From positions 128,262,324 to 128,326,323 of the forward strand of contig NC_134460.1 in NCBI RefSeq assembly GCF_047948215.1: a DNA stretch of 64,000 bases. Direction: 5' to 3'. The position numbers and the translations under genes are program-made. Origin of the DNA: Lycorma delicatula. Lineage: Eukaryota > Arthropoda > Insecta > Hemiptera > Fulgoridae. This document shows, one piece after another, positions 1-10,908 of the stretch (positions are counted from its first letter, which is position 1; every line of letters starts with the position of its first letter). The notes below the pieces were generated by a model. That model ran no database searches and had not been told where the DNA came from. It saw only the letters and a list, made by a program, of their open reading frames with translations.

Positions 1-690
1 CATTTTCAGTATTTACTTGTAAAAATTAACAAAAAATATCCTTAGGAAAAATGGCAACTTCTTCCTTCTCTCCCTGTTCGCCATTTTATTATTTTTATAT
101 AAAACTTTATATCTCAAATTAAGATAGACGAAGCACATTAATATTTGATAAGCTTCTTGGTAATAATGTTTTAAAATTAGTAAAAAATCAAGACTTAAAT
201 ACCTTCACTAATTACAAAATGGCAGCCATGTTTATTTTTCAATCCGTTATATCTCCATAAATATTATTTTATCAAAATTTATGTTATTGCTAAAATATTA
301 AGCTTTTTATTTTGAACAAAATTATTATTTTTTTAAATCGGTTAAAAAATAACCGTTATCATAGAAAATGATGTAATTTTGTTTCTGTATGTCCTCCACT
401 TTACGTTCAATACGATTAAATATTAATTGCTTTTATTTATTATGAATTCTAATATTGTAAATTAATATCAAATTAAGTGATAATTTTCTCACAATCATAG
501 ACCTAATATTTATTATATATTTTACATAAAACTAAATACAAATTTTTATATAAAAATAACAAAATGATGGACGGGGGAGAACAAACGAAAAATTGCCATT
601 TTTCCTAAGGATATTTTTGTTTAGTTTTACAAGCAGAATCCGAAAAAGTATAGCCAGCTCACCATTTTAGAAACATTCTGTATATATAAA
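1..690. mobile_element. Foldback/MITE-like element with long terminal inverted repeats
   Basis: The two ends of this block are inverted copies of each other. The left arm (about 16-110) carries ATATCCTTAGGAAAAATGGC followed by a C/T-rich stretch and TTATTTTTATATAAAA. The right arm (about 545-633) is its reverse complement with scattered differences, roughly four bases in five matching by eye. Weaker similarity continues outward, so the left end may lie outside the window. The right side runs on to CAGAATG-type sequence near 675. The core is AT-rich and has no coding potential. This is the layout of a non-autonomous DNA transposon, but no superfamily can be named. Confidence 0.65.
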
Positions 691-2959
691 TTTTAAATAA
701 ATAAAAAAAATACTAGTGAAAATAAACGAGAAATATGTAGGAAATAAAAAATAAAAAAAATTTAAAAAAGTGTCAGATAGATAAAATACATAAAATTACA
801 CCATTATATTCCGGCTTGTATTCTGACACCAGAATAACGTAATACAAAATAATTGCCACAGCCGAAAACATATTTTATAACTTAATTTTTTTCTCTATTT
901 GCGTCATTAACCAACACATAAGAAGTAAATTCTTACATAAAAAAATAAAAATTAAAAATAGATTTTCTTACTAATGGTAATCATAAATTCTCTGTTTTAG
1001 GTTTTTATTCAAAATAGGCTTTCGATTTAAAAAAAATTATCCTCATTAAAAAACTTATTGTTAAAATAAAATATAAGGTGTAATAGATAACTTCGTTGTG
1101 AGAGGGGAAATACTAATACACAAGTAAAAGCAACATTTAAGATTACTGTAGGTTACGAAACGAAAATAATAACCTAACAAAACAAGAAGTAAGGATGGAA
1201 AGGAACCGGTTATAAAACAATATGCATTATCTTTGTATTCTTTACTCTTCGTTGTTCATCAGTTCAAATTCCTTTACTTTCACGTCTAAGATTAGCTAAT
1301 TGTTAGTTAATTGATTTAGCCTTGACCTTTCGGTCAATGCTAGATGAAGAAGGTATTTTAGTAAATTATCTTAACATCTCTAATATTGATAAAATATTAA
1401 AAGATAGTTAAATATAAATTTTTTTAATAACTACGTAGAAAGTAATTGTTTATAATACTAGTTTATTCTTAAATCACAATAATGTTATATATGATGATAA
1501 TTTTAATAAATAGTGAAGAAAGTTGTGCACCATTTATTTTATGAAAGAAGTCTTTATTTAATATATTACATTGTTTTAGAGCGTGTATATATTTTATTAC
1601 TAGATTATAAATTAGATAACTAAGACATTTGTAATAACGTTTCAAAAATTTTAAAAAAAGATTATAATTTTTCTCTCAAATGATAAAATTGAAAATTAAT
1701 TTAATCCTTACGAGCGAAAAAAAAATTAAAGAAAAAAAAAGACTTACAAGATTTTTAATTACAAATAAAGTTATGAAAAGATTTGAAGCTCAAAATTATT
1801 CATCAGTTTGAATTATTTGAATACAAAGCAATAGTTTTTTTTTTTAAATAACTTCAAAATTTATCATTTTTCTTATTTACTTAGTTTTTTAAATAAAGGA
1901 AAATATTTAAAAACTATTATTACTGAAAAGTTAAATTAGGAATAAATTTATAAAATACCCAAAATTTTAATGCAAAGCTTTATAAGATTAATCCTAGGGG
2001 CTAGTATTTCTTAAAGCATCAATATTAACCGTTTTAATTACTTAAGATATTTTAGTTGACCGGTTAAAACGATAAAAAATTAAAAAATAGTTTTCAAATA
2101 TTAGAACTTATAGAAATTTAAACATTTAGAAAAGTTTATGAGCAGTTCTCTTACGAATGAATTCGTAAAACAGTTCTCTCCCGAAAATTCCTTATTTGGA
2201 GAAAAATAATAAAATAATTCAAGTAAATTGGTTAAAACAAAATTTAAAAACTCTATAATTCAAATTATAGATAAGAAACTTTTTGTTTTTTACAACCGAT
2301 AATGTAAAAAAGATACAATTAAGATTTTGATTGTTTTTCATAAAATTAAACGACTATTTATCTACTATTCTCTCTCATTATCCTTGTACTCTCTTATTCA
2401 ACATTTGAATCAATTAATTAATTGTATATTAATACTTGAAATTACCACGACAAGTTATCACTATTAGAGGTTAAACCGTTCCTGATGTATAAACAAATTT
2501 AAACAAATACAAATAAATTCATATACAAATTCTTTAACAAAGTTTTTTCTACTTGCAGGAAGTAAAAGCTATAAAATATTTTATAGATCAAGTTAGATTA
2601 TAGTCTATTAACACAAGAATAAAACTATTTGTTTTTGTACTGTATACAGTAAGAAATATTTATATGTACGGTAAAATGATAATAAATTCGAAATGTGGAA
2701 AAAATTTTTGTTATTTATTAAAATAGTTAAAACACACAGTAATTCAGATTGAATGAGCCTAATGCTACGAGAAAAGAGTAATATAATGCCCTGCACAGTG
2801 ATTGTCTGCCTCGTTCAAGCAAGCTTTTATTTTCTTCGTATGCACTGTACATGATTGAAATATATAACGCTACTTTTGTAACTGCTCTAATGGAATGGGC
2901 TGAGAAATTAGAAATTATTTTTGACAACCGTAAGTTAGTGTTGCGTTTTGTTTAATCAC
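691..2959. other. AT-rich sequence without recognised genes
   Basis: Poly-A/T runs and frequent stops in all frames. The short reading frames near 2608-2927 are low-complexity and have no recognisable domain. Nothing supportable is seen. Confidence 0.6.
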
Positions 2960-2966
2960 TGCGGCT

Positions 2967-3179
2967 TTGCAGAATTATCTCATAAATATATTGGATGGAA
3001 AAAGGTATCAAATTGATTACATGCTCATACAACAAAGATATAAGAACTGCATGAAAAATGTAAAAGCTTGCCCAGATACAGATATAAACCCCAGTCAAAA
3101 CTTAGAAGTAGAAGAAATCAACTTGAAGCCCAAGAAAATGAGGGTTGGCCACAAAGTGCCTATGATTTGGAAAAACTAA
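2967..3179 (+). pseudogene. C-terminal remnant of a LINE endonuclease domain
   Basis: The 70-residue frame contains QIDYMLIQQRYKN followed by a DINPSQN stretch. In exonuclease/endonuclease/phosphatase-fold LINE endonucleases the equivalent place carries an SDHN motif, whose Asp and His take part in target-DNA cleavage. Here those residues are replaced, so the enzyme would be inactive. The start Met is only the first ATG after truncation and not a real initiation site. The next frame continues towards the linker that contains NDHWLNMKNSIKEATQ. Confidence 0.65.
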
Positions 3180-3464
3180 GCAACAGAGATACTCAAAAAG
3201 AGATCCAAAATAGCGTACTGGAAAAAATGAGACAGGAGGGGAGCCACATAGTATGAATGATCACTGGTTAAACATGAAAAACAGTATAAAGGAAGCAACT
3301 CAGGAAACGATAGCAATTAAGAACAGAAAAAGATTACGGAAGGAGTGGATCAATGAAGAAATGATAGAAAAATAAATGAAAGGAGAAAATGGAAAAATGT
3401 TCAGACAGAAGAAGGTAAAAGGAACTATATAAAGCTTAATAATGAATTAAGAAGAAAAACTGAG

Positions 3465-4515
3465 ATGGCAAGAGAAAAGTGGTTACAGGAAAAGTGTACT
3501 GCAATAGAAAAACAAGAAAAAGAAGGGAGGTACGATCTAACATACAAAGAAGCTGCAGAAATAGTATTCAAGAAAAATGGAAAAAGTTGTACAGTATATC
3601 AGATCGACTCAAAGAACAAGGACATAGTAACTGAGAGGAGTGAAGTGAAAAAGATATGGGAAGAGTATATCATGGATTTATCACTGAATGATTGGCCGAG
3701 GGGGTAGATCTAGGAATAGAAGAAGAGAACAGTTCTTGAAGATCACAAGGGTTCAAACATATTAAAATGTGATGTAAGAATGGCCATAAAAACGATGGCT
3801 AATGGAAGAACTGGAGGATGTGATGAATTGCCGATTTAGTTGTTTAAAGCTTTTGGAGAGAGTGGAGAAATTCTATTGTTGGATCTGTTCAATAAAATAT
3901 GTGATGAGGGTAGATGGCCTACAGACTTTTTGAATACAATTATGGTGCCATTACCAAAGAAATTCAATGCTAGAAAGTGTGAAGAACACTGGACTATTAG
4001 TCTAACTTCGCATGCAGCAAAAGTCTTACTAAAAATTCTGAACATGAGATTGTACAATAAATTGGATGAAAATATTGCAGAAGAGCAATATGGCTGTAGA
4101 AGGGTAGAAGGAATGTTGGAATTAGGGACTGCTTCAAATTATTGGTAAAAGATATATATATATATAAAAGAAGAAGAGTATATGTTGCGTTTGTAGACCT
4201 TGAGAAAGCTTTTGATAGAGTAAGATGGGATAAATTAATGATAATTTTGAAAAAGAAAGGAACTGATTGGAAAGGAGTTGTATAGGAGTTGTATTTGAAC
4301 CAGAAAATAGAATTAAGGGTAGGAAGTGAGACAAGGCAAAAGATAGAAATAGGAAGAGGCTGCGACAAGGATGCTGCATTTCACCTACACTATTCAATAT
4401 TTATCTAGAAAAAATCATCAACAATGGTTTGAAGGATAATACATGGGGGACATTGGTGGTAGAAGAATAGAATGTATACAATTTTCTGATGACATGGTGG
4501 GGCAACAGAAAGTGT
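3465..4515 (+). pseudogene. Reverse transcriptase remnant of the RTE-like LINE
   Basis: The first 80-residue frame (from 3465) is the lysine/glutamate-rich linker with EKWLQEKCTAIEK, matching EEWIKEKCSEVER in the minus-strand relative. The frame from 3840 gives the finger/palm part, including VPLPKKFNARKCEEHW and LTSHAAKV. After a frame change FVDLEKAFDR appears, which carries the first catalytic Asp. Then comes RQGCCISPTLFNIYLEK. Last is QFSDDMV, which is the usual FADD/YADD active site with Ala changed to Ser. A stop interrupts the palm after KGVV. Enzymatic function is lost. Confidence 0.75.
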
Positions 4516-4529
4516 AAGAAGTTAGATAA

Positions 4530-5235
4530 ATGCTTAACAATCTAAACAAAGCTTGTGAGAATCTAGACGAGAAAATTAATAAAAAGAAAACAAAATGTAT
4601 GCTATTAGATGTCAATGATGAAAATATTAATGTAAGTATTGGGACTGAAGTACTAGAGCAAGTGATGAAATTTAAGTACTTGGGTAGCCTCATAACGGAA
4701 GATCATAACAGTACCACAGACATAACAAGCAGGATAACAATTGGTAAGGATGCATTTAATAGGAAAAGGAGCTTGCTGTGTGGAAATTAAATTAGATTTG
4801 AAGAAGAAATTGGCAAGGTGTTTTATTTGGAATGTTTTGCTTTATGATGCAGAAATAAGGACTTTAAGAAAGGAAGTAAAATAATGAATTGGCGTTTGAG
4901 ATGTGGGTGTGGTATAAAATGGTAAATGGCTCTTGGCAAGATAGAATAACATATGAGGAGGAAGAGTAGAAGAGGAGAGGAATTTGTTAAATATAATTTT
5001 AAGCAGGAAAAGGAACTGGCTAGGACACTGTGTGAGAAGAATATGCTTACTAATAGATGCAGTTGAAGGATTGGTGAATGGAAAGAGAGAAAGGGGAAGA
5101 AGAAGATTTCAGTTGATTGATGAGGTTGTGGAAAGAGAAAATATATGGAAACAAAAACAGTTGCACAGGACAGGAAATAGTGGAGAGCAACCATGGCAAA
5201 ACCTGCCCCATTGGCAGAATACAATGAATGAATGA
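4530..5235 (+). pseudogene. C-terminal part of the RTE-like LINE polyprotein
   Basis: The frame at 4530-4790 has KMLLDV-like and FKYLGSLITEDHNS text, the region after the active site in which YLGS is a common LINE landmark. The frame at 4984-5235 has RKRNWLGHCVRR, GKRERGRRRFQLID and a final HWQN, the tail seen in many insect LINEs of this type. The two blocks are separated by about 200 bases of broken sequence. The last frame is open to its stop, two bases after the TGAA microrepeat, so the 3' end of the element is essentially intact. Confidence 0.7.
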
Positions 5236-5240
5236 AATAT

Positions 5241-5674
5241 GTTGGTTGTAGATAAAGTACATTCTATTAATTTCACTTTTTATTCACTTACATTCATTGA
5301 ATTATATACTTATTCTTCTTATTCACTGAAGAGAACCAGTTTGGCAAAATAATTTTGAGGATTTCATTCATCCTTAATGTATATCATTTGAATGTCCTTT
5401 TTATAGTCCTGAACATTTTCTTTTATTACCTAATAGCTTATTTTCTTCCTATTGTACTGTATTAGCATCCTTGTGCTACTTCCTCCTCTTCCTTCCACTT
5501 TTCCCTTTACAATGAGAGTTTCTACAAAGCTTAAGTCCCACCAAAGATAATACTCTTCCACAAAGTATTTAATTGATTCACCAGGGTCCTTCTTGCCATC
5601 AACCTTCTTTTTAACTTTGTGAAAGATCTTTTCACTTAAATAGCCATAGGTTTTCTTTTACCTGTAACACACAT
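5241..5674. other. Spacer between two LINE remnants
   Basis: AT-rich with a slightly higher C content. No reading frame or repeat structure was recognised. Confidence 0.4.
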
Positions 5675-6546
5675 ATTTTTTTTTTTTTTGTTCTCCTGCT
5701 TCCCTGGGCTGGCTCAACAATCAAATATTACTCAGCTACGGGGAGTGCCCTTGTGACTAATGAGCCTCCAAACTACCACCAGGACGTCCGGCATAGCAGG
5801 TCAGCTCACCGGTTGAACTGTTTCCTTATTTTCATCTTGCCTCTACCTCTAACCACTAAGGCCAGGGACACCAGGCCCGGCTATGCCATTCAATGATATT
5901 CAAATAAATTTAAATAATATATTTGAAGTCTCCGTCTTTTTATTTGTATTTTTTTTCTTAAAGTAACTCCTCCCATTTTTTGTAATCCATTTCCTATGCT
6001 TGTATAACCTCAGCCACGAATCTCTCTATTGATAGCCAATCCTCTTTACTTCCAAACACATACTTTTTTGTAGTTTCTAGGGTAATCTCTTTTATGTTAT
6101 ATCTGACGTTTAGATCTTCCAACATGCACACTCGAAAAAGATGTGTCAGGGAGTGTACTCTTGACCACTGTACACACAATTTGGGAGCTCCCTTATTTTA
6201 AACCTGTGTAAATAAACACAAAATCCTGTATGACCAGAGAGGAATTGTGACATGTAATACCCCACGTCGACGTGTTTCCTCCCTAGCCACGGTCCTATCT
6301 CAGGAATAAACTTCTTTGTCCACGCCCCAGCTGTAGCAGCATTCCACTTCTCTTTCCATTCTTGTAGCAAGAGATTAGTGGCATCTTCCCTGTCCATGCC
6401 TTCATAGATGCGTTTCATTTGGCCAGCGCGTAACTAAATTGCCGGTACCCCGGCCAGGACTCCCTCCTCATCTGCAGATACGTTGGGTACGCCGCCACAA
6501 TCCTTAAATTCATTCGTCTATGCAGTGATGTCATCATCTTCACATT
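5675..6546 (-). mobile_element. 3' end of an R1-like LINE
   Basis: Read on the minus strand, this is the last part of a LINE polymerase followed by a 3' untranslated region and a poly-A tail (the T run at 5675-5689). The coding part begins near 6546 with text resembling KMMTSLHRRMNLRIVAAYPT, then the frames described under the next entry. The 3' region includes a block around 5730-5790 (complement of ACTCAGCTACGGGGAGT) that resembles the 3' ends of the ORF1-only elements at 29100 and 53350. This links all three copies. The element is strongly 5'-truncated. Confidence 0.75.
5994..6418 (-). pseudogene. C-terminal domain of an R1-like LINE polymerase
   Basis: The 90-residue frame at 6146-6418 holds WKEKWNAATAGAWTKKFIP, then PWLGRKHVDVGYYMSQFLSGH and GFCVYLHRF. 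In R1-clade and related LINEs the C-terminal region reads W...T..LIP.I..W........ toward a Q.LSGHG.F..YL.RF block with a Cys/His cluster. The Cys of PNCVYS is the first of that cluster; the rest is broken. A second frame at 5994-6179 overlaps it and carries the continuation (CMLEDLNVRYNI). The frame change and truncation show it is non-functional. Confidence 0.7.
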
Positions 6547-7259
6547 TCTCTTGCTGTTTCTATCTTAGAAAGACATGAGATATATTTTATGTATTATTAA
6601 GTACCAATAAAAATAAAATATCTATTTATTTATTTGAAATTATCATTATGAGATAAGCTCAATATTTTTTCCGACATGCAAGAACTCTAATTTACCTCTT
6701 CAAAAGATTATATTTCTCAAAAAAACAACTTATCATTAAAAAGAGCAACAGATAGCATGTTGAAATAGTCAAATCTGCTTTTAAAAATGTTAATTCCTCT
6801 CTTTATTTTTATCAGCAGATTTGAATCATTGTTTATTAAAATATTATTTTCTAATAAGATTCATTTAACGTTAGTTTTTTAAGCTAAAATTTAATAGTTT
6901 TAACACAAAATTTTGAGTTAATATACCATTCATAATTCTTCAATATAATTAACTAAATTACAGTAATATTTTGGAAAATCTGGGTTCAAAAAACTGTATA
7001 AATATAATGGTTGATCTTTAATATTCTGCTATATAGATGTCTAATTACTAGTAGCACAGTCTCCCAGTGAGGTTTTTAAAAAGGTTTGTAATTTACAAGG
7101 CATTTTACAAGGTTTCTGTTTTTAATCAATCCGAAGAAGTTTTCCACTTATAAATTATGTCATGCTTTATAATTTATTTAATACTATATATTTTTTTATT
7201 GCGATCTTTTTTTATAAGAAAAGATTTGGCACACGATAATAAAGATTAAATACGACGAC
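6547..7259. other. AT-rich spacer
   Basis: No reading frame of note and no repeat relationship recognised. Confidence 0.45.
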
Positions 7260-7433
7260 AGCTATACATTTCTACAGAAATGTTATACTTATGAAATATG
7301 TTATATAATTAATGTTAATGGTACTGACGTATGATACGGTGGTATGTGGTAACTATGACGTATTATTTAACCTATCCTTTTTTCTTGTTAAATGTAGTAC
7401 TTTTTTGTTATACTGCATTTTTTGTTCACTAAA
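7260..7433 (+). repeat. Direct repeat copy 1 of an unclassified pair
   Basis: About 170 bases that recur at 8495-8664 in the same orientation. Shared landmarks are GCTATACATTT, ATATGTTATATAATTAATG, GTACGGTGGTATGTGGTA (one difference) and TATTTAACCTATCC. Both copies end near TTGTTCACTAAA. The pair could be LTR-like ends, a segmental duplication or two insertions of one repeat. Confidence 0.75.
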
Positions 7434-7521
7434 TATGAACAAATAAATAAAAATTGAATTTTACAATTGGTTTACAATGCCACTGTGTAATATCAATCCC
7501 ATCTAGAAAAATGAAATTACC

Positions 7522-7822
7522 CACCGGGTTGGTCTAGGGGTGAACGCGTCTTCCCAAATCAGGTGATTTGAAAGTTGAGAGTTCCAACGTTCAAGTCCTA
7601 GTAAAGCAAGTTATTTTTAACGGATTTGAATACTAGATTGTGGATAACGATGTTCTTTAATAGTTGGGTTTCAATTAATCACACATCTCAGGAATGGTCG
7701 AACTGAGACTGTACAAGACTACTACACTTCATTTACACTCATACATATCATCGTGATTCATCCTCTGAAGTATTATCTGAACGGTAATTACCAGAGGCTA
7801 AACAGGAACAAGAAAGAAACTG
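7522..7822 (+). mobile_element. tRNA-derived SINE, family 1, full length
   Basis: About 300 bases. The head carries a good RNA polymerase III box A (TGGTCTAGGGG, 7530-7540) and box B (GTTCAAGTC, 7589-7597) with tRNA-like spacing. A non-tRNA body follows (GGATTTGAATACTAGATTG, then CAGGAATGGTCGAACTGAG). The tail has TCATCCTCTGAAG and AGAGGCTAAACAGGAA and ends A-rich. The body and tail recur in nine further copies in this window. Transcription by polymerase III is expected from the boxes; mobility would depend on a partner LINE. Confidence 0.85.
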
Positions 7823-8494
7823 GCAAATGAAGGTAACTTTTAATTCTATTTGATAATGTTATCTAATAAATCCACTAATATAAACAACGGTTCGTTTGTT
7901 CATTCTCATTCGCCTACTGTCGGCCGGTTTTAATAATTCCTGAGCGTATACTACATAAATTTACGAAACAGTAATGTGTATGGTTGTTATAGTAGATTGA
8001 GCTTGTGTTACTGCTGATGTCATAACCTTGAAGTAAATGAAAAATATATTCAACAATAAAATTCTTGTTCTAATTTAAAATCAATGTGTCCCTTTTTTTA
8101 TTAGCGATATTACTTATTTATGCTAAGTAGATTTTGTGTGGTTTTTTAAGTTGTTATGTTTACTTAGAAATTTTGTTTTTTATTTAATGTATTTTTATAT
8201 TTATTTTAAGTTGATAACTTTAATAAGATCCTTTTTTACTGATTTTTTTTTATGTATCTATTCTTTATTTATAACTTTTATCTACATATATTTATTTGTT
8301 GGCTGCGTATTTTTTTGGTGTTTTTACCGAAAATAAATAATGTGTTGTAGTAAATTAATAACATACATTGTTTTATTTTAAATATTTACGTATAATTTTT
8401 TATTGTTAATCTAAACTTAAAAAACGTAAACTGTGTGTATTCTAAACTTCTCTTCAAACAACATTTTCATTTGGTTGACAGTGTTACTGTAAAA
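7823..8494. other. AT-rich spacer between direct repeats
   Basis: The 66-residue frame at 8136-8336 is a low-complexity Phe/Leu/Tyr string and is not treated as a gene. Confidence 0.45.
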
Positions 8495-8664
8495 CAGCTA
8501 TACATTTATACATAATTGTTATACTTTTGAAATATGTTATATAATTAATGGTACTGACGTATAGTACGGTGGTATGTGGTATCTATGACGTATTATTTAA
8601 CCTATCCTTTTTTTCTTGTTAAATGTAGTACTATTTTGTTGTACTGCGTCTTTTGTTCACTAAA
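8495..8664 (+). repeat. Direct repeat copy 2 of an unclassified pair
   Basis: Second copy of the block at 7260-7433, with small indels (for example loss of an internal TAATGT duplication). Confidence 0.75.
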
Positions 8665-9594
8665 CTTTTAATATTAAACAAAATAAATTAAAGCAAATTT
8701 TTCAGGTAAAATAAAATTACAAAATTAATAATTTTAATTTCACTGGTATAGGAATCAGCATCTGTAGATAAAATCGACAAACAAAACCTTGCAACTTATT
8801 AAAATCACATTATGTCTAACTGTCACCTGGGTTAAATGAAGTAAGGTTAAACGGCCAGAAAAGAAGATTGTAAGTTGTCACAAACTAAAGAATTAATTAT
8901 AAAATCCTATAAGAGATAGAAAGAGAAAGAGTAAGAGCATTATGTGTAACCTAGATTAATATATAATCTATGTATAATCAATATAACCTACATAATATTG
9001 TATGTACAATCCAAATATTTGTATACATACTGAAGCATTAATAACATAATCTGTCATTATATAAGGTAACGGTACACTTAAATATATTAATAAATTAATA
9101 ATTATTCAAAAGGTTTCTCAGATCTTGAGCCAAAAATTAAGATTTTATATACTCAGAAGGTGAAGCCCTGTTTTAATATTAATTTTTTGTGATTTTTCAA
9201 GGGCATCGTGATTCTGTTGACAAATATTTCCATGATATAATGAATAAAAATATAACTCGAGGAAGGGGTCATGATATCCATTGAAGAATACTTTAAACAA
9301 TACACGTCGTAAAAAGTAATAATAAATTCATCCAAGAAAAGACTGCAACGATGCCGTAGAGTAACAAAAACTATGCGTAAATATTTAAGGTGGATAAATA
9401 AAAAATACATAAAATAAATAAAGAGCAGGCACTCTAATCTGTTATTCAGTACATTGCCGAGCCGATTTTTCAATTTAAAATGGAGCCACTGTTGCTTCAT
9501 TTTTCGACAAAACGGCTACTCTGGGTGTTGATGACAACCTAACTGTGACCTAAACTAATCTACAATCTGAATTAAATCTAATCAGCCCGTAGCT
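8665..9594. other. AT-rich sequence without recognised genes
   Basis: A 115-residue minus-strand frame at 9153-9500 has no recognisable domain and an aromatic/basic composition typical of chance frames in AT-rich DNA. Nothing else is seen. Confidence 0.4.
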
Positions 9595-9670
9595 GGGTAT
9601 GTGGAAGATAAGGGTTAATCAAGCAAAGTCGATCCACGTGACATTCGCAATTGAGCAGAGGAAACTGCCA
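9595..9670 (+). pseudogene. Short Jockey-like reverse transcriptase scrap
   Basis: The frame starting at 9599 begins KIRVNQAKSIHVTFAIEQRK. This matches the Jockey-clade motif that follows the catalytic FADD region (K..VN..KS.HVTF..R). Only about 25 residues survive before the sequence passes directly into a SINE, so the 74-residue frame is a chimera and not a protein. Confidence 0.6.
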
Positions 9671-9825
9671 CATCGCAAATCAGCTGATTTCGAAGTCGAA
9701 AATTCTAAGGTTCAAATCCTATTAAATTCAGTTACTTTTACACGGATTCGAATACTAGATCTTGGATACCGGTATTCTTTGGTGGTTGGAATTCAATTAA
9801 CCACATATCTCAGGAATGGTTGACC
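9671..9825 (+). mobile_element. Family 1 SINE, partial (lacks box A and tail)
   Basis: Begins at CATCGCAAATCAGCTGATTT, keeps box B (GTTCAAATC) and the body through CAGGAATGGTTGACC, and stops where a second SINE begins in the opposite direction. Confidence 0.8.
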
Positions 9826-10011
9826 TTTCTTTTTCTTTCTTTTTCCTGTTTAGCCTCCGGTAACTACCGTTTAGATGAATGAGGATGATATGTATGAGTG
9901 TAAATGAAGTGTAGTCTTGTTCGATTCATTCTCAGTTCGACCATTCCTGAGATGTGTGGTTAATTGAAACCCAACCACCAAAGAACACCGGTATCCACGA
10001 TCTAGTATTCA
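9826..10011 (-). mobile_element. Family 1 SINE, partial, inverted
   Basis: Read on the minus strand this is the body and tail of the same SINE, ending in the A-rich tail (T/C-rich at 9826-9850). Its arm at 9938-10008 is the reverse complement of 9748-9825, giving a hairpin of about 70 bp with a loop near 110 bases. Confidence 0.8.
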
Positions 10012-10781
10012 ATACTCTGTTGCTATATCAACGTCATTCACCGTAGTATATGAAACATTGATAAACTTTACGGTTCATTGTCTGCATAATTCGAAGTTTC
10101 CACTAGAATTTTTATTTTTTTAACATTTAGATTTTTTTCGTATATATTTTATAATGATTATAACCTGACAAAAAAAAATCGTCCCTAAAAATGATGTAGC
10201 TTTACTCATAAGCAAGCATCTGATTCCAGGCGTAACAAGACAGCGAGGAGTGCTGTTTTATTCAAATATACTATTACTGACAATGTTAATAAATTACATC
10301 ATATCAGAAGAATATAATTATTCATAAAAAATATACTTTCTCGTTTACATACTGCTTATTTTTTTTTCTTTTCTTCTAAGTTTTGTACTTTCCCTAAACG
10401 TTTTACTGCTTCTCTAGAACGTATAATCTGTTCCTAGTATGCATGGAAATGCAGATTTAAAGCGAATTAAAAAATTTTTAAATATAGAATTACAGTTACT
10501 GTTTGAGTCGCTAATAAAAAAATGAAATATTCTGCTACTATTACAATTTCTGGCAGATAATAAAACTGTAGGTATCATAATTTCAAAATATTTTTAAATC
10601 TAAATTTGAATATTTTACATTTAAATGTAATACAGTTCCTTGTTGTTTTTTTTTCCGCCGGTAGTTTCTCTTTAGTGAGTATCAGTACTTTCAGTAAAGT
10701 AATTTTTTTTCTTTTAATTTTAGATTTTCGTAGAAGGAGGATGAAGTCAAAAGTCTTTCCGAGTATTTTTAAATTCTTTAC
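10012..10781. other. AT-rich spacer
   Basis: No gene recognised. The 90-residue minus frame at 10575-10847 is lysine-rich, runs into SINE sequence and is rejected. Confidence 0.4.
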
Positions 10782-10908
10782 ATAGGAATGGTTGACCTGA
10801 GACTGTCCAAGTCTACGTTTCACTATATTCATAAATATAATCGTCATTCATCCTCTGAAGTAATACCTTACTGTGGTTCCGGAGGCTAAACAAAAAAAGA
10901 GAGAAAGG
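10782..10908 (+). mobile_element. Family 1 SINE, 3' part only
   Basis: Contains GGAATGGTTGACCTGAGACTG, TCATCCTCTGAAGTAATACC and GGTTCCGGAGGCTAAAC, followed by an A-rich end. The tRNA head is missing, a normal 5' truncation. Confidence 0.8.

Larger units (their letters stand above)
2960..5240 (+). mobile_element. Decayed RTE-like LINE, 5'-truncated
   Basis: Pieces of a non-LTR retrotransposon polyprotein follow in the correct order but in shifting frames: the end of the endonuclease domain, a basic linker, the reverse transcriptase palm, and a C-terminal region ending in HWQNTMNE. Palm landmarks are LTSHAAKVLLKIL, FVDLEKAFDR near 4187, RQGCCISPTLFNIYLEK near 4350 and FSDD near 4482. The element starts inside the endonuclease and ends at a short TGAA repeat near 5225, which fits the simple-repeat tails of RTE-clade LINEs. 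Many frameshifts and stops show it is long dead. It is homologous to the minus-strand LINE at 45510-47545. The clade assignment is an inference. Confidence 0.8.

Noticed and set aside
3997..5262. Several minus-strand frames of 70-133 codons
   Set aside because: They are antisense shadows of the plus-strand LINE, whose RT motifs read in the other direction.
9153..9500. 115-codon minus-strand frame
   Set aside because: No domain; composition typical of chance frames in AT-rich DNA.
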